This document shows positions 34,657 to 46,079 of a stretch of DNA of 64,000 bases, piece after piece. How positions within the stretch are numbered: position 1 is the stretch's first letter; each line of letters begins with the position of its first letter. The notes beneath the pieces are model-generated. The model saw only the letters and a program-made list of their open reading frames with translations, was not told the origin of the DNA and ran no database searches. The position numbers and the translations under genes are program-made. The DNA is from Caulobacter ginsengisoli (GTDB lineage Bacteria > Pseudomonadota > Alphaproteobacteria > Caulobacterales > Caulobacteraceae): assembly GCF_030814835.1 (NCBI RefSeq), contig NZ_JAUSVS010000001.1, forward strand, positions 62,001 to 126,000. Direction: 5' to 3'.

Positions 34657-35760
34657 GTGACCGACATCCTCGACATCCGCCCCGCCAGCGACTGCCGCTG
34701 GGACTGCGCCAGCTTCGGCGAGGTGATGCTGAGGTTCGATCCTGGCCACGGTCGGGTGCGCAACGCCCGCACCTTCCAGGTCTGGGAGGGCGGCGGCGAA
34801 TACAATGTCGCCCGGGCCATGCGCAAGACCTGGGGCAAGCGCTCCACCGCCATCACCGCCCTGCCGGCCAACGACCTGGGCTGGCTGGTCGAGGACCTGA
34901 TGATGCAGGGCGGGGTGGACACCAGCCACCTGCTCTGGCGCCAGTTCGACGGCATCGGGCGCAACACCCGGGTGGGCCTGAACTTCACCGAGAAGGGCTT
35001 TGGCATCCGCGCGGCGCTCGGCTGTTCGGACCGGGCCAATTCCGCCGCCTCGCAGATCCGCCCCGGCGAGTTCAACTGGGACAGGCTGTTCGGCGAGGAG
35101 GGCGTGCGCTGGTTCCACACCGGCGGCATCTTCGCGGCCCTGGCCAGCAACACCGCCGAGGCCGTGATCGAGGCGGTCGAAGCGGCCCATCGCTACGGGA
35201 CCATCGTCTCCTACGACCTCAACTACCGGGCCAGCCTCTGGAAGAGCCAGGGTGGCAAGCCCGGCGCCCAGAAGATCAATCGCGCCATCGCCGAGCATGT
35301 CGACGTGATGATCGGCAACGAGGAGGACTTCACCGCCTGCCTCGGCTTCGAAGTCGAGGGCCTGGACGAGCACATCAGCGCCATCGACCCGGCCAACTTC
35401 AAGACGATGATCAAGACTGCGGTCGCCCAGTTCCCCAACTTCAAGGTCGCCGCCACCACCCTGCGCAACGCGAAGACGGCCACCTTCAACGACTGGTCGG
35501 CCATCCTCTATGCGGGCGGCGAGTTCTACCACTCGACCCTGCGCGAGAACCTCGAGATCTACGACCGCGTCGGCGGCGGCGACGGTTTCGCCTCGGGGCT
35601 GGCCTATGGTTTCCTGGAAGGGAAGGGGCCTCAGGCGGCGGTGGAATACGGCGCGGCCCACGGGGCGCTGGCCATGACCACGCCGGGGGACACCTCGATG
35701 GTCAATGTCAGCGAGGTCGAGGCGGTGATGAAGGGTAAGGGGGCGCGGGTTATCCGGTAG
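34657..35760 (+). CDS. kdgK: 2-keto-3-deoxygluconate kinase (PfkB family)
   Basis: KdgK phosphorylates 2-keto-3-deoxygluconate at the 6-position, feeding KdgA. The 367-residue PfkB-type sugar kinase has the N-terminal SFGEVMLRFDPGHGRVRNARTF with substrate-binding GGGEYNVA, and the C-terminal catalytic DRVGGGDGFASGL with base Asp309. Members of this length with the EVMLRFDPG start are usually annotated as KDG kinases. It starts at GTG two bases after kdgA. Its end overlaps mnmH tail to tail by 11 bases. Confidence 0.9.
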   Translation: MTDILDIRPASDCRWDCASFGEVMLRFDPGHGRVRNARTFQVWEGGGEYNVARAMRKTWGKRSTAITALPANDLGWLVEDLMMQGGVDTSHLLWRQFDGIGRNTRVGLNFTEKGFGIRAALGCSDRANSAASQIRPGEFNWDRLFGEEGVRWFHTGGIFAALASNTAEAVIEAVEAAHRYGTIVSYDLNYRASLWKSQGGKPGAQKINRAIAEHVDVMIGNEEDFTACLGFEVEGLDEHISAIDPANFKTMIKTAVAQFPNFKVAATTLRNAKTATFNDWSAILYAGGEFYHSTLRENLEIYDRVGGGDGFASGLAYGFLEGKGPQAAVEYGAAHGALAMTTPGDTSMVNVSEVEAVMKGKGARVIR

Positions 35761-36802
35761 TCAGCCGCGCGATCTGTTCCGCCGCCGCATCCTGTCCCGC
35801 GTCATCCAACGCGGCAGCTTCCACCACTCCAATCACCGCCTGCTCGGACTTCTTCCGCATCCGCCCGTAGGCCGGATCGTAGTGATGCTCGATCAGTCCG
35901 TCCGCCAGGGCCGCGAAATCCCCCGCCTCGGCCAACTCCCGCCAGCCGGCTATCTGTTTGCGGCCCGGATGCACCGGCAGCCGTGCGATGGCCGCCTCCA
36001 GGGTCGCCGGGTTCTCGACAATGTCGCGATAGGCCCGCAGCAGGTAGTCGACCCGCGCTGCCCGTGGGACCTGTAGCTCAATCACCGGGGCGGCCCGCAT
36101 GGCGTCCCACAGCGCGGGTGGAAGGAACCGCTCGCCGATGCGGCTGGACTCGGCCTCGACCACCACCGGCCGTGACAGGTCGAGCGCGGCGAGGGCCGTC
36201 AGCAGCCGGCTCTCGAACATCTTCTGGCTGGGCTGCGGCGATCCCGGCACGGCCCCGAACAGCGAGCCGCGATGGCCGGCCAGGCCTTCCAGGTCCAGCA
36301 CCTGCACGCCTCGCGCGGCCAGCCGTCCCAGGATCTCGGTCTTGGCCGAGCCGGTATTGCCGTCCAGCAGGATGAGCTTCAGCGAGCAGGGCTGGTCGTA
36401 AAGCCGGGCCTTCACCGCCCGGCGATAGGTCTGGTAGCCGCCCTTGACCACGCTGACCCGCCAGCCGACCTGGGAAAGGATGGTGGCCATGGCGTTCGAC
36501 CGCGAGCCGCCCCGCCAGCAATAGATCAGCGGGTGGAAGGTCTTGGGCCGGCCGGCCAGGGCCATCTCGAGATGCAGGGCGATGTTGCGCGCCACCAGGG
36601 CCGCACCGATCCGTTTGGCCTTGAAGGCCGACTCCTGGACATAGATGGTCCCGACCTGCGCCCGCTCCTCGTTGGTCAGAACCGGCAGGTTGATGGCGCC
36701 GGGCAGGCGGTCCTCCTCGAACTCGCCCGGGCTGCGCACGTCGATGACCGCGTCATAGCGGTCGGACGCCAGATCCTCGAAGGCCTCGACAAAGCGCATC
36801 AT
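35750..36802 (-). CDS. mnmH: tRNA 2-selenouridine synthase MnmH (SelU)
   Basis: MnmH replaces sulfur by selenium at the wobble 2-thiouridine of some tRNAs, using selenophosphate and a geranylated intermediate. The 350-residue product has an N-terminal rhodanese domain with the active cysteine in [13 protein letters not shown] (Cys95) and a C-terminal P-loop domain with GNTGSAKT (148-155). The open frame continues 155 codons upstream, but that part covers the divergent selD gene. The start is the ATG pair at 36802/36799, with AGG just upstream. It diverges from selD across 48 bases. Confidence 0.94.
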   Translation of the reverse strand: MMRFVEAFEDLASDRYDAVIDVRSPGEFEEDRLPGAINLPVLTNEERAQVGTIYVQESAFKAKRIGAALVARNIALHLEMALAGRPKTFHPLIYCWRGGSRSNAMATILSQVGWRVSVVKGGYQTYRRAVKARLYDQPCSLKLILLDGNTGSAKTEILGRLAARGVQVLDLEGLAGHRGSLFGAVPGSPQPSQKMFESRLLTALAALDLSRPVVVEAESSRIGERFLPPALWDAMRAAPVIELQVPRAARVDYLLRAYRDIVENPATLEAAIARLPVHPGRKQIAGWRELAEAGDFAALADGLIEHHYDPAYGRMRKKSEQAVIGVVEAAALDDAGQDAAAEQIARLTTG

Positions 36803-36850
36803 GCGACCTGCTATACAGGGCTTTTCGTCCTTGCCGAGAGAGTCGCCCCG

Positions 36851-37891
36851 ATGCCCCAGGAGCCACGCCTGACCTCGCTCGCCCATGGCGGCGGCTGTGG
36901 CTGCAAGCTGGCCCCCGGGGTGCTGAGCGACGTCCTCTCCCGCATGCCCGTCCCTGGTGTCTTCCCGGACCTGCTGGTCGGGACCGAGACCAGCGACGAC
37001 GCCGCCGTCTGGAGGCTTTCCGACGACCAGGCCCTGGTGGCGACCACCGACTTCTTCATGCCGGTGGTGGACGATCCCACCGACTTTGGCCGCATCGCCG
37101 CGACCAACGCTCTGTCGGACGTCTACGCCATGGGCGGCCGGCCGATCTTCGCGCTCGCCATCGTCGGCATGCCGGTCGGTCAGCTCAGCCCGGAGACCAT
37201 CGGCGCCATCCTGGCCGGCGGCGCCTCGGTCTGCGCCGAGGCCGGCATCCCGGTGGCCGGCGGCCATTCCATCGACAGCGTCGAGCCGATCTACGGGCTT
37301 GTAGCGCTAGGACTGGTCGACCCCAAACGGCTGAAGAAGAACAGCGGCGGCCAGGCCGAGGACGTGCTGATCCTGACCAAGCCCATCGGGGTCGGGGTGC
37401 TGAGCGCCGCCTTCAAGCAGGAGAAGCTGACCGCCGCCGGCTACGCCGCCCTGATCGCCACCACTACTCAGCTCAACAAGGTCGGCCCGGACCTGGCCCT
37501 CAACCCCCATGTCCACGCCATGACCGACGTCACCGGCTTTGGCCTGCTGGGCCATGCGCTGGAGATGGCGCGGGGCGCGGGCCTGACCGCCGAGATCGAG
37601 GCCGACGCCGTGCCGCTGATCGAGGGGGTGCTGGACCTGGCGCGGGAAGGGGTGCGCACCGGCGCCTCGGGGCGCAACTGGGCCAGCTACGGCGCCAGCG
37701 TCGATCTGCCGGTGAGCCTGCCCGACTGGCGGCGCGACCTGTTGACCGACCCCCAGACCAGCGGCGGCCTGCTGATCGCCGTCTCACCGGAAGGCGCGGC
37801 TCCGGCCCTGGCCCGCGCCCGGGCGGCGGGCTTTTCGGCCCGCAGTATCGGCCGGCTGGTGGCGGGGCCGCCGCGCGTGCGGGTGATCTAG
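36851..37891 (+). CDS. selD: selenophosphate synthase
   Basis: SelD makes selenophosphate from selenide and ATP. The 346-residue product opens with [14 protein letters not shown]. The first active-site residue is cysteine (Cys16, not selenocysteine) with Lys19 nearby, and [10 protein letters not shown] for ATP-Mg binding follows. The AIRS-type domains show [41 protein letters not shown] and [16 protein letters not shown]. Divergence from mnmH indicates supply of selenium for tRNA modification. The ATG at 36851 was chosen because the upstream open frame lies antisense to mnmH. Confidence 0.96.
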   Translation: MPQEPRLTSLAHGGGCGCKLAPGVLSDVLSRMPVPGVFPDLLVGTETSDDAAVWRLSDDQALVATTDFFMPVVDDPTDFGRIAATNALSDVYAMGGRPIFALAIVGMPVGQLSPETIGAILAGGASVCAEAGIPVAGGHSIDSVEPIYGLVALGLVDPKRLKKNSGGQAEDVLILTKPIGVGVLSAAFKQEKLTAAGYAALIATTTQLNKVGPDLALNPHVHAMTDVTGFGLLGHALEMARGAGLTAEIEADAVPLIEGVLDLAREGVRTGASGRNWASYGASVDLPVSLPDWRRDLLTDPQTSGGLLIAVSPEGAAPALARARAAGFSARSIGRLVAGPPRVRVI

Positions 37892-38409
37892 CGGGGCGGT
37901 CGCCTGACCACCGGATGTCGCCACAGGGCATAGAGCATGAGGGGCAGGCCGAGAGCGGCGGGCAGGGTCCAGTAGGCGATCACCGGCAGGTCCCGCCACA
38001 CGGGCAGGTTCCTGCCGTTGTCGACATAGAAGGCGGTCAGCAACAGGATGTAGGACCATCCCATCCCGGCGATGTGCCATCGGGGCCAGCCAGGCCAGGC
38101 CAAACGCCGCGCCCTGCGGCCCAGCCAAGCGGCGGCGAAGGCCAGGCAGGCCAGGATGAACAGCTGGTAGTCCTCGCGCCAGCGGACGGCGGCCAGGGCG
38201 GCGGCCGAGGCGGCGACCACCGCGAGGCTCCAATAGTAGACGCCGCCAAAGGTCGGGTGCCGGCCGACGGCCTTGCGGCTCAGCATCGCCACCGCGCCCG
38301 TCACCACGCAGACCAGCCCGGCGGCCACATGCAGGCCGACCCCAGCCAGGAAAACCGGCGAGGTCGAGGGGATGGGTATCCCCGCGACAACGGTGACGGC
38401 GTCACTCAA
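37888..38409 (-). CDS. DUF2306-like membrane protein
   Basis: The 173-residue product has about five hydrophobic segments. [38 protein letters not shown], near the start, and [21 protein letters not shown], in the second half, both place histidines at membrane edges as in DUF2306 proteins. The function is unknown; a haem or quinone role has been suggested for related small membrane proteins but cannot be shown here. It overlaps the end of selD by four bases on the opposite strand. Confidence 0.65.
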   Translation of the reverse strand: MSDAVTVVAGIPIPSTSPVFLAGVGLHVAAGLVCVVTGAVAMLSRKAVGRHPTFGGVYYWSLAVVAASAAALAAVRWREDYQLFILACLAFAAAWLGRRARRLAWPGWPRWHIAGMGWSYILLLTAFYVDNGRNLPVWRDLPVIAYWTLPAALGLPLMLYALWRHPVVRRPPR

Positions 38410-38454
38410 GCGCCTGGCTCCTTGCCCCCTCGGGGCTGTGTGGCCGGCCTGATC

Positions 38455-39120
38455 CTAGCGCGTGAACCCGGCCTCGGCGAAGTCGACCATCCGGGTCAGC
38501 AACGCGTCCACATCGTCCTCGTGGGTGGTCCCCTCGCTCAGCACGTTCAGGCGGTCCAGCTCGGCGAAGCGGTTCTGGTGGATCATGCCCAGCACGAAAT
38601 GCAGCCGCCAATAGACCTCCTCGCGAGGGAGGGCCGGGCTGGCGGCGATCAGGGCGTCGGAGAAGCGGCGCAGGTGCGAGACATCGCCCGACAGCGACTG
38701 GCGGATCTCCTCGGTGCCCTCGCTCCGCGCTCGTATGAGAAATTGCAGCGAGATGCGCCGGTCGTTGGCCGGGGCCAGCCAGCGCAGGGGCGGGGCCATC
38801 AGGGCGGTCAGGATCTCGCGCACCGGCGGGGCGCCGCCATGGCGGTCGTTGGCCTCGTGCAGCATGCGGGCCCGCTCGCGGTTCAGCTCCGCCGTCCGCC
38901 GGCGGAAGATCTCGAACAGCAGGGCGTCCTTGGAGCCGAAATGATAGTTGACGCTGGCCAGGTTGACCTGCGCCTCGGCGGTGATGTCGCGCACCGAGAC
39001 GTTCTGGAACCCGTGCAAGGCGAACAAGCGCTCGGCGGCGTTGAACACCAGGTTCTTGGTCGCGGCCTCGACTTCGGGCGCCGCCACATCGGGCGCGCCG
39101 GCCTCTTCCATGGGACTCAC
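38455..39120 (-). CDS. TetR-family transcriptional regulator
   Basis: The 221-residue product has a TetR N-terminal DNA-binding domain (about residues 20-65). It contains NAAERLFALHGFQNVSVRDITAEA, then VNLASVNYHFGSKDALLFEIFRRR, the recognition helix and its follow-on. A divergent all-helical ligand domain follows. The target is not evident. It lies 92 bases downstream of the giant RTX gene on the same strand and 45 bases upstream of the DUF2306-like gene, which it may regulate or be cotranscribed with. Confidence 0.92.
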   Translation of the reverse strand: MSPMEEAGAPDVAAPEVEAATKNLVFNAAERLFALHGFQNVSVRDITAEAQVNLASVNYHFGSKDALLFEIFRRRTAELNRERARMLHEANDRHGGAPPVREILTALMAPPLRWLAPANDRRISLQFLIRARSEGTEEIRQSLSGDVSHLRRFSDALIAASPALPREEVYWRLHFVLGMIHQNRFAELDRLNVLSEGTTHEDDVDALLTRMVDFAEAGFTR

Positions 39121-39212
39121 TTCGTTTCGGCCCTTCCGTTACGAAACACGGAGCATTACGGGCTTGGGCGTCCGGTGCAAGCGAAGTTGAACAGCTGTTT
39201 GATCCGCGCGGC

Positions 39213-42200
39213 CTAGAGCAGCCAGCCGCCGCTGTCGCCGGTCACGTTGCCGGCTAGGGTCATGCGGTAGTCGGCCCGGCCGTCCCCATCGACATCCAGC
39301 GCCAGCAGGGTGTTGCCGCCCGACAGGGTCAGGGTCATTTCGCCGGCGTGGTGGGTGAATCCCCCAACCAGATGGAAGGCGTCGTCGGCCCCGGTCGAGA
39401 CGTCGGCGTCGATGGCCGAGAGGTCCAGCCGGTCGCCCTGGGCCTTGATCAGGTCGTTGACCGTGTCGGTCTCGACCGCCCCGCTGGTGCGGACGGAGGC
39501 GGCGGTGACCACGAAGGTGTCCGCCCCCGCCCCGCCGACCAGGATGTCGGCCCCGGCACCGCCGATCAGGGTGTCGTCCCCGTTCATCCCCTTGAGCACG
39601 TCGTCGCCGGCCCCGCCGTCCAGGCTGTTGTTCCCGGCATTGCCGGTCATGGCGTTGACCAGGCCGTTGCCGACGCCGCCGATGTTTCCCGAACCCTCGA
39701 GGATCAGGGTCTCGATATTGGCCGCCAGGGTGAAGGTGACGGTCGCGCGGACGATGTCCGTCCCCTGGCCGGCGGCCTCCGCCGTCGTGTCGCCGACGTC
39801 GTCGACATAGAAGGTGTCGTCGCCCAGACCGCCGGTCATGGCGTCCGCGCCCAGTCCGCCGGTCAGCAGGTCGTTGCCGTCGCCGCCCGAGAGGCTGTCA
39901 TCGCCGTCGCCGCCGTTGAGCTGATCGGCCCCGGCGCCGCCGTCCAGGCTGTCGATCCCAATGCCGCCGTCCAGGATGTCGGCGCCCAGGCCGCCAAGCA
40001 GGGTGTCGTCGCCATTGCCGCCGTCCAGCCGGTCGGCGCCGTCGCCGCCGTCGAGGCTGTCGTCGCCGTCCTGGCCCAGCAGCTGGTCGGCCCCGATCCC
40101 GCCCAGCAGGGTGTCGCCGCCGTCGCCGGCCTTGACCAGGTCGTCGCCGCCCGCGCCGTCGATGCGGTTGGCCCCGGCATTGCCGATCATGGTGTTGGCC
40201 ATGCCGTTGCCCGTCCCGTCGATGTCCCCGCCGCCGGCGTCCAGGATCATCCGCTCGAGATTGGCCCCCAGGGTCCAGCTGACGAAGGCCACGACGACGT
40301 CGTTGCCCTCGCCCCCGGCCTCGACGACGCTGTCGCCCGCGTCGCGGACATAGAAGGTGTCGTCGCCGCTCCCGCCGACCAGGGTGTCGTCGCCGGCGCC
40401 GCCGTCGAGGATGTCGTTGCCGCCCAGACCCTCCAGCCGGTTGCTGAAGAAATTGCCGAAGATGGAGTTGGCGCCGCCATTGCCGGTCCCGTTGATGTTG
40501 CCGGCGACATTGAAGTTGCCGAACTCATCGGTCCGGTAGTCCTGCAGTTCGAGGTTCTCGAGGTTGGCGCCCAGGGTCCAGCTGATGGTCGACCGCACGG
40601 TGTCGGCGCCCTCGCCGGGGTTCTCCAGGATGGTGTCGCCGGCGTCGTTGACGAAATAGATGTCGCCGCCGTCGCCGCCGGCCAGGGTGTCGCTGCCGTT
40701 GCCGCCCTCCAGGTAGTCGCCACCGCCGCCGCCGTTCAGCTGGTCGTCGCCGTCATAGCCGTACAGGGCGTTGCCGCCGCTATTGCCGGTGATCTGGTTG
40801 TTCAGCTCGTTGCCGGCCCCGGTGAAATCGTCCGCCCCGGTCAGCTCCAGGTTCTCGAGATTGGCGCCGAGGGTATAGGTGAGACCGGCCTGCACCGTGT
40901 CGGTCCCGCCGCCCGGGTCGGTTTCTTCGGGCGTGTCGTCGGGCGAATCCAGAACATAGGTGTCGTCGCCGTCGCCGCCGCGCAGGATGTCGGGCTCGGC
41001 CGTACCGGTCAGCACGTTGGCGCCGCTGTCGCCCAGGATCACCGAGCGATAGCGGACCAGGAACTCGAATCCGTCGCCGGGCTGGTTCTCGAAGACGGCG
41101 ACCCCGCCGGGCCCCTCGGCCACCACGTCCAGGTCGCCGTCGCTGTCCAGGTCGACGGCTTCGAAGCGGGTGAAACCGGTTTCGGAACCGAAAAGGTTAC
41201 CGGCCCCTTCGGCGAAGCCGGCGCCGTTGCCGAGGTTGTAGAACACCCGGTAGCCATTGCCGCCGACCGCCCCGACCAGCAGGTCCTGGAAGCCGTCGCC
41301 GTTCAGGTCCAGCACCGCCAGGCGAGCCTGGCCGCCCACATAGACCTGGGAGAGGCCATGGTCGGGCCGCAAGGTCAGGTCGCCGTGGTCGTTTTCGTAG
41401 GCCTGCAGCCAGCCGCTCGTCGAGGTGATCTGGTCCAGGTCGCCGTCGCCGTCATAGTCGATCAGGGCGGTGTCGTCGGTCCCGGTGACCCCGGTCGGCA
41501 GGCCGGGGCCGGTCATGGCCTCGAAATGCGCCACGCCGGCCACCGCCAGGCCGTCGCCATCGCTGATCCCCAGGGTGATGGTCCGCGTGCTGGTGTGGCC
41601 GTCGAGATTGGCGATGGTCAGGGCTCGCAGCAGGGTCTGCACCGCCTCGGGTGTCGCGCCGGGGCCGAGGTCGAGCTCGAAGGTCGTACCCTGGCCGCCG
41701 CTGGCCTGGCCGATGACCACGCCGTCGATGCTGACCGCGCCGGTCCCGCTGTCGAAGGCGACGCTGGCGTCGGTCTGGATGGCGACCCGGTCGCCGACCA
41801 GCAGGCCGGACACGCGCAGCACCCCGCCGTCCAGGCTGGCGTCGGCGTCGGTGAGGCTGAAGCCGGCGGCCAGCAGGTGCGGGGTCGCCGCGTCGGTCGA
41901 GTCGACGACCAGGTCGCGGAAATCCGCCAGGATCGGCGGGTGATTCAGCACCGTCGGCTGGGCCTCGATCGCGACCTGCCCGCTGGCCTGCCCGCCCTGA
42001 CCATCGTCGATGAGGTAGGTCAGGGTGCGCCAGTGGTGGGCGGCCGGAGTGTTGCTCCGCCAGGTCAGGCTCTCGACCAGCGCCTCGACGGCTGCCGAGG
42101 TCGCGCCAGCCCCGAAGGTCACCACCAGTTCGCCATGTGCGCCGGTCGAAGTCTGGCCGATCAGCGTCCCGTGGAAGCGGACCTGGCCGCTCACCGAATT

Positions 42201-45200
42201 ATAGGTGACGCCCCCGGTCGGGCTGATGGTGATGACGTCCTCGGCCAGCATCCCCGAAATCGTCAGGCTGCCGCCGGCCAGGGAGCCCTCGGTCCAGAAG
42301 CTGACGTCGGCGTCGATGATGTGGGGCGTGGTGGCGTCGGCGGCGCTGAAGCTGACATTGTCCAGGCCGGTGAAGACCGTCGGGTCGTGCTGCGGGGTGA
42401 CGGCCAGGTCGAAGCTGATGCTGGCCGTTGGGCCCGAGCCGGACGCTGTCACGGTGAGGTTGCGCGTCGGGGTCGGCGCGTTGCTGGCGTCGGCATAGGC
42501 CAGGTGGCGCAGCACGGCCTGTACGATCCCGGCCGGCTGGTCCTGGTTGAAGTCGATATGCAGGCCCGAGGCCGTCCAGTACGCCGTGCCCAGAGACTGG
42601 CCGGCGCCGCCCAGATACAGCATGCCGCCGCCCAGGTCGTAGAGGCCGAAGTCGTCGCCAACGATGTTGATCTGGTCCTCGGCCAGCAGGCCCGAGATCT
42701 CCATGTGGCGATAGCCGCCGCCGTCGGGGTCGGTGAAGACCGCGTCGGGCAGCATGAACTGCAGCCCGGCATTGACCGTGTCTTCCAGGAAAGTCGGGGC
42801 GGTCAGCTGGAAGACGCCCGCATCGTCCTGTGGCGTGATGCCGACCGTGATCTGGTCCGAGCCGCTGCCGCCCAGGCCGTCGGTCACCGTCACCGTCAGC
42901 ACCGAGGTCTGCGGGGTGTCGTCCAACTGCTGCAGGGTCAGGGCCTCGACCAGCGCCTCGACCGCCGCCTGCGTCGCGGCTGGGCCGAGGGTGACGGTGA
43001 AGTCCGCGCCCTGGCCGCCGCCGGCATGGCCGATGACCACGCCGCCATAGCGGACCTCGCCCGTGCCGGAATCGTAGCCGATCTGGCCGGCGCCGTTGCC
43101 CAGGTTGGCGAGGGCGACGCGGACGTCGTCGGCCAGGCCCGACACCACCACCGAGCCGCCGTCCAGCTGGCTGGTCGTCAGGGCCAGGGTGACGTCGTTG
43201 TCCAGCCGCTGCGGCGTCGCCTGGGCGGCGTTCTCGGCGAACGCAGCGTTGTCCAGGCCGGTGAGGGACGGGGGGAAGTAGTCGTACTCGGCGGTGACAT
43301 GCACGGCGATCTGGCCGCTGGCGATCCCGCCCTCGTTGTCGGTGGCGGTGACGGTCAGGCTGCGGTCGGCGGTCGGGAAGTCGCTGGTGTTGGCATAGGC
43401 CAGGTGCTCGAGGATGACCTCGACCATGGCCGTGGTGACCGGGAAGCCGGCGTCGAAGGCCAGGGTCAGGGTCCCGCCATTGCTGCCGCTGGCATGACCG
43501 ACGACCTGGCCGTTCCAGGAGAGGGCGCCGCTGGCCGCGTCGAACGTCACGCCGCCGCCGTCGGTGAAGGTCACCCGGTCCTCGGCCAGCAGCCCCTGGA
43601 CCTTGACCGTCCCGCCCTGGAACTGGCTCCAGACGTCGGTGAGCGTGACGTCGGCGTCCAGCAGGACCGGGGCGGCGTTGACCGCGTTCTCGCCGAAGCT
43701 GGCGGCGGTCAGGCCGGTCAGGGCGGGCGGATTGACGTCGTGCGAGTACTGGAAGGTGACGTCGAAGTTGAGCTGCGCGCTACTGGAGCCGTTCACCCAC
43801 ACGGAAACAGTGTGATGCTGGGCGGGATTGGCCGACGTGCTGGCCAGGGTGGCGCTCTGGATGATCGCCTTGATCTGCTCGGCCGTGAGCGTGGCGACGT
43901 TTTCAGCGAAGACGCTGGTGCTGTTGCTGGACTGGAAGGCCCTGGCGATCACCTGGCCGTCCCAGAAGATATAGCCGCCGGAGGTGTCGAAGGTCAGGCG
44001 GTTGTCGGCGGCGCCGGTTGTGTCGAACCATACCCGATCCTGGAAGGTGGCGCTGAAGTTGAGGCTGTAGGCGCCCTCCGAGCCGGTCAGGGTGATGTCG
44101 CCATCCAGCACCATCGGCGTCGCGGCCTGGTGGATGTCGCGGAACACCGGGTCGAAGCCGCCCAAGGTCCCGGGGTCGAGCGAAGGATTGACGAAGAAGT
44201 TGAAGCTGGCGCCGGCTGACAGGCCGTAGCGGTCGGTGATCGTGACGCCGAACGCGCGCTGCTCGGCCGGCTGGTTGCTGGGCGTCGCATAGGTCAGCAT
44301 CGTCGCCAGAGCCTGGATGGCCGCGATACTGGCTGTGCGCTCCAGGTGGATGACGAAGTCGGCGCCCGCCCCGCCGCTGGCCTGGCCGATCAGCACGCCG
44401 TTCTGGGTGATCCGGCCGGTGGCGGCGTCGAAGGCGATGTCGCCAGCCTCGGACTGGCCCGCCAGGCTGATGCGGTCCTCGGGCTTGAGGCCGCCGATCC
44501 GCAGCTCGCCGCCGCCGATGTTGTCGTCCGCGTCGCTGAGATTGAGGGTGAGGCCCAGCGCCACCGGGCCGGCGTTGGCGGTGTCCTCGAACGTGAAGCC
44601 CAAGCCGTTGGCCTGGATGGCCGGGGCGCGGTTCTCGACCTGCGGCGTGACGTTGAGGGTGAAGCCGACGCCGGGGGCGGTGGTGTTCTCGATGAACCAG
44701 CCCCAGCCGTTGCCGTCGGTGATGCCCAGGTCGGTGTCGCCGTCGCCGTCCAGGTCGGCGGCGGCCGGGGCGGCGTTGTTCATCACATGCACGCCGGCCA
44801 GCGGGTTCCAGCCGGTGTCCTGGAACTGGCCGTTGTTGTTGATCCAGACCTTCAGCCTGCCGTCGGCGAGGCCCCCCACGGCGTCGAGGTCGTGATCGCC
44901 GTCCATGTCCAGGAAGGTCAGGACCCGGACCCCGGCCGAGTTGAAGACCGACTCCGAGGCCACGCCGTTGAAGGGATTGGCGCCGCCATGCATCTCGGTG
45001 AAGACGCCGCCGTCGTTGCGGAAATAGCGGACCGTGCCGGCGCTGGCGATGACCAGGTCGTCGTCCCCGTCCTGGTCCAGGTCGACACCGGTCGGATTGC
45101 CCCAGGGCATCCAGGCGAGGAACGGATTCTGGGCGTCCGAAACCGGCGTCAACACGCCGCCGTCGTTGCGGTAGAGCCGATAGCCGACGCTCGACGCGCC

Positions 45201-45980
45201 CGGGTTCACCATCTGGCCGACCAACAGGTCCGGATCGCCATCGCCGTCATAGTCGATGAAGGTGGGGGAGGGCGAGCCGTAGGCGCTCTGCTCGGAGGTC
45301 AGCTGATAGAAGAAGTCCCAGTCGTACTTGTCGACGCGGGGGTCCGCGCCGTGGTCCGTCACCCAGTGGCCGACCTGGATCGAATAGAGGCCCGTGCTGC
45401 CGTTCAAGCTGGTGGAGGCGAAGTCGGCCCGGCCGTCGCCGTTCCAGTCGGCGAAGCTCAGCCGCGGAGAGCCGCCGTGGCCAAGACTGCCGAGGAACAG
45501 TTCGCCGACGTCGTTGCTGAGGCCGTGGGAGACCCAGCTGTTCTGGGGACCGAGCGCCGCGTGGCCGTCGGCGTCGGTCAGCAGCAGCTTGAGTGGGCGG
45601 CTGATGGTGGGGGTGTCGCTGTGGTTTTCGTAGGTCAGGTTCTGCAGCAGGGCCTGCACCGAAGCGGCGCTGGCGTTGCTGAGGAAGGTGACGGTCAGAT
45701 CGCCGCCTGTCCCGCCGCTGGCGGTGGCGAACTGTACGCCGCCGTAGGTCAGGGCCCGGGTCGCGGCGTTGAAGCCGATCTGGCCGACCCCGGTCCCCTG
45801 ATTTCGGAAGGAGAGGATGTCCTCGGCCAGCAGGCCCGAGATGACCAGCGAGCCGCCGCCGAGGCGCGTCCCGGTGATCGTGAAGCCGGTGTTGAGCAAC
45901 TGGGGTCCGTAGTTGGCGTCGTTCTCTTCGATCGTCGCGTCGCGGGGACCGCCGATCACGGGGGTGTCGGCAACAGGCAT
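39213..45980 (-). CDS. giant RTX/FG-GAP calcium-binding protein, probable type I secretion substrate
   Basis: The roughly 2255-residue product has three parts. First come FG-GAP/VCBS-like repeats with DxDxDGxxD loops (about 170-430) and about eight copies of a 100-110-residue cadherin-like repeat with a GLLAEDRV core. A second FG-GAP set lies near 1500-1620. Then come many RTX nonapeptides (GGxGxDxxx) and a serralysin-type C-terminal domain with [19 protein letters not shown] find no cysteine after the chosen start, as usual for type I substrates. The longer start (46064) would add three cysteines and has no ribosome binding site. No transport genes are adjacent. It is probably a surface or extracellular adhesin-like protein; no catalytic domain is seen. 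Confidence 0.88.
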   Translation of the reverse strand: MPVADTPVIGGPRDATIEENDANYGPQLLNTGFTITGTRLGGGSLVISGLLAEDILSFRNQGTGVGQIGFNAATRALTYGGVQFATASGGTGGDLTVTFLSNASAASVQALLQNLTYENHSDTPTISRPLKLLLTDADGHAALGPQNSWVSHGLSNDVGELFLGSLGHGGSPRLSFADWNGDGRADFASTSLNGSTGLYSIQVGHWVTDHGADPRVDKYDWDFFYQLTSEQSAYGSPSPTFIDYDGDGDPDLLVGQMVNPGASSVGYRLYRNDGGVLTPVSDAQNPFLAWMPWGNPTGVDLDQDGDDDLVIASAGTVRYFRNDGGVFTEMHGGANPFNGVASESVFNSAGVRVLTFLDMDGDHDLDAVGGLADGRLKVWINNNGQFQDTGWNPLAGVHVMNNAAPAAADLDGDGDTDLGITDGNGWGWFIENTTAPGVGFTLNVTPQVENRAPAIQANGLGFTFEDTANAGPVALGLTLNLSDADDNIGGGELRIGGLKPEDRISLAGQSEAGDIAFDAATGRITQNGVLIGQASGGAGADFVIHLERTASIAAIQALATMLTYATPSNQPAEQRAFGVTITDRYGLSAGASFNFFVNPSLDPGTLGGFDPVFRDIHQAATPMVLDGDITLTGSEGAYSLNFSATFQDRVWFDTTGAADNRLTFDTSGGYIFWDGQVIARAFQSSNSTSVFAENVATLTAEQIKAIIQSATLASTSANPAQHHTVSVWVNGSSSAQLNFDVTFQYSHDVNPPALTGLTAASFGENAVNAAPVLLDADVTLTDVWSQFQGGTVKVQGLLAEDRVTFTDGGGVTFDAASGALSWNGQVVGHASGSNGGTLTLAFDAGFPVTTAMVEVILEHLAYANTSDFPTADRSLTVTATDNEGGIASGQIAVHVTAEYDYFPPSLTGLDNAAFAENAAQATPQRLDNDVTLALTTSQLDGGSVVVSGLADDVRVALANLGNGAGQIGYDSGTGEVRYGGVVIGHAGGGQGADFTVTLGPAATQAAVEALVEALTLQQLDDTPQTSVLTVTVTDGLGGSGSDQITVGITPQDDAGVFQLTAPTFLEDTVNAGLQFMLPDAVFTDPDGGGYRHMEISGLLAEDQINIVGDDFGLYDLGGGMLYLGGAGQSLGTAYWTASGLHIDFNQDQPAGIVQAVLRHLAYADASNAPTPTRNLTVTASGSGPTASISFDLAVTPQHDPTVFTGLDNVSFSAADATTPHIIDADVSFWTEGSLAGGSLTISGMLAEDVITISPTGGVTYNSVSGQVRFHGTLIGQTSTGAHGELVVTFGAGATSAAVEALVESLTWRSNTPAAHHWRTLTYLIDDGQGGQASGQVAIEAQPTVLNHPPILADFRDLVVDSTDAATPHLLAAGFSLTDADASLDGGVLRVSGLLVGDRVAIQTDASVAFDSGTGAVSIDGVVIGQASGGQGTTFELDLGPGATPEAVQTLLRALTIANLDGHTSTRTITLGISDGDGLAVAGVAHFEAMTGPGLPTGVTGTDDTALIDYDGDGDLDQITSTSGWLQAYENDHGDLTLRPDHGLSQVYVGGQARLAVLDLNGDGFQDLLVGAVGGNGYRVFYNLGNGAGFAEGAGNLFGSETGFTRFEAVDLDSDGDLDVVAEGPGGVAVFENQPGDGFEFLVRYRSVILGDSGANVLTGTAEPDILRGGDGDDTYVLDSPDDTPEETDPGGGTDTVQAGLTYTLGANLENLELTGADDFTGAGNELNNQITGNSGGNALYGYDGDDQLNGGGGGDYLEGGNGSDTLAGGDGGDIYFVNDAGDTILENPGEGADTVRSTISWTLGANLENLELQDYRTDEFGNFNVAGNINGTGNGGANSIFGNFFSNRLEGLGGNDILDGGAGDDTLVGGSGDDTFYVRDAGDSVVEAGGEGNDVVVAFVSWTLGANLERMILDAGGGDIDGTGNGMANTMIGNAGANRIDGAGGDDLVKAGDGGDTLLGGIGADQLLGQDGDDSLDGGDGADRLDGGNGDDTLLGGLGADILDGGIGIDSLDGGAGADQLNGGDGDDSLSGGDGNDLLTGGLGADAMTGGLGDDTFYVDDVGDTTAEAAGQGTDIVRATVTFTLAANIETLILEGSGNIGGVGNGLVNAMTGNAGNNSLDGGAGDDVLKGMNGDDTLIGGAGADILVGGAGADTFVVTAASVRTSGAVETDTVNDLIKAQGDRLDLSAIDADVSTGADDAFHLVGGFTHHAGEMTLTLSGGNTLLALDVDGDGRADYRMTLAGNVTGDSGGWLL
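39510..41000 (-). repeat. RTX calcium-binding nonapeptide repeats within the giant protein
   Basis: Minus-strand translation of this stretch gives many GGxGxDxLx units (for example [22 protein letters not shown]). They are grouped in blocks and separated by spacers of the form [11 protein letters not shown]...GTGNGxxNxxxGN. The blocks form calcium-dependent parallel beta-rolls that fold after secretion. The DNA is correspondingly repetitive, with recurring GCCGCCGTC runs, so assembly errors are possible here. Confidence 0.85.
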
Positions 45981-46079
45981 CGGGTCACTCGTCTGGTCGC
46001 AGCTTGGGCAGGCTGCTTCTGACTCGCCAAATCGCGGCGTGGGACTGCACAAACGCGGCAGCATTCACCCAAAACGGGT

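Noticed and set aside
35750..37267. Extended 505-residue form of MnmH
   Set aside because: The extra 155 N-terminal residues lie antisense to selD and do not resemble MnmH; the rhodanese domain begins at the ATG pair near 36802.
39510..41000. CRISPR-like or tandem DNA repeat array
   Set aside because: The periodicity is that of RTX codons within one open frame, with no constant repeats and unique spacers.
39348..44219. Very long plus-strand open frame (1623 codons) opposite the RTX gene
   Set aside because: It mirrors the minus-strand GC-rich repeats, has low-complexity Val/Gly/Ala/Asp composition and no domains. It is a shadow of the real gene.
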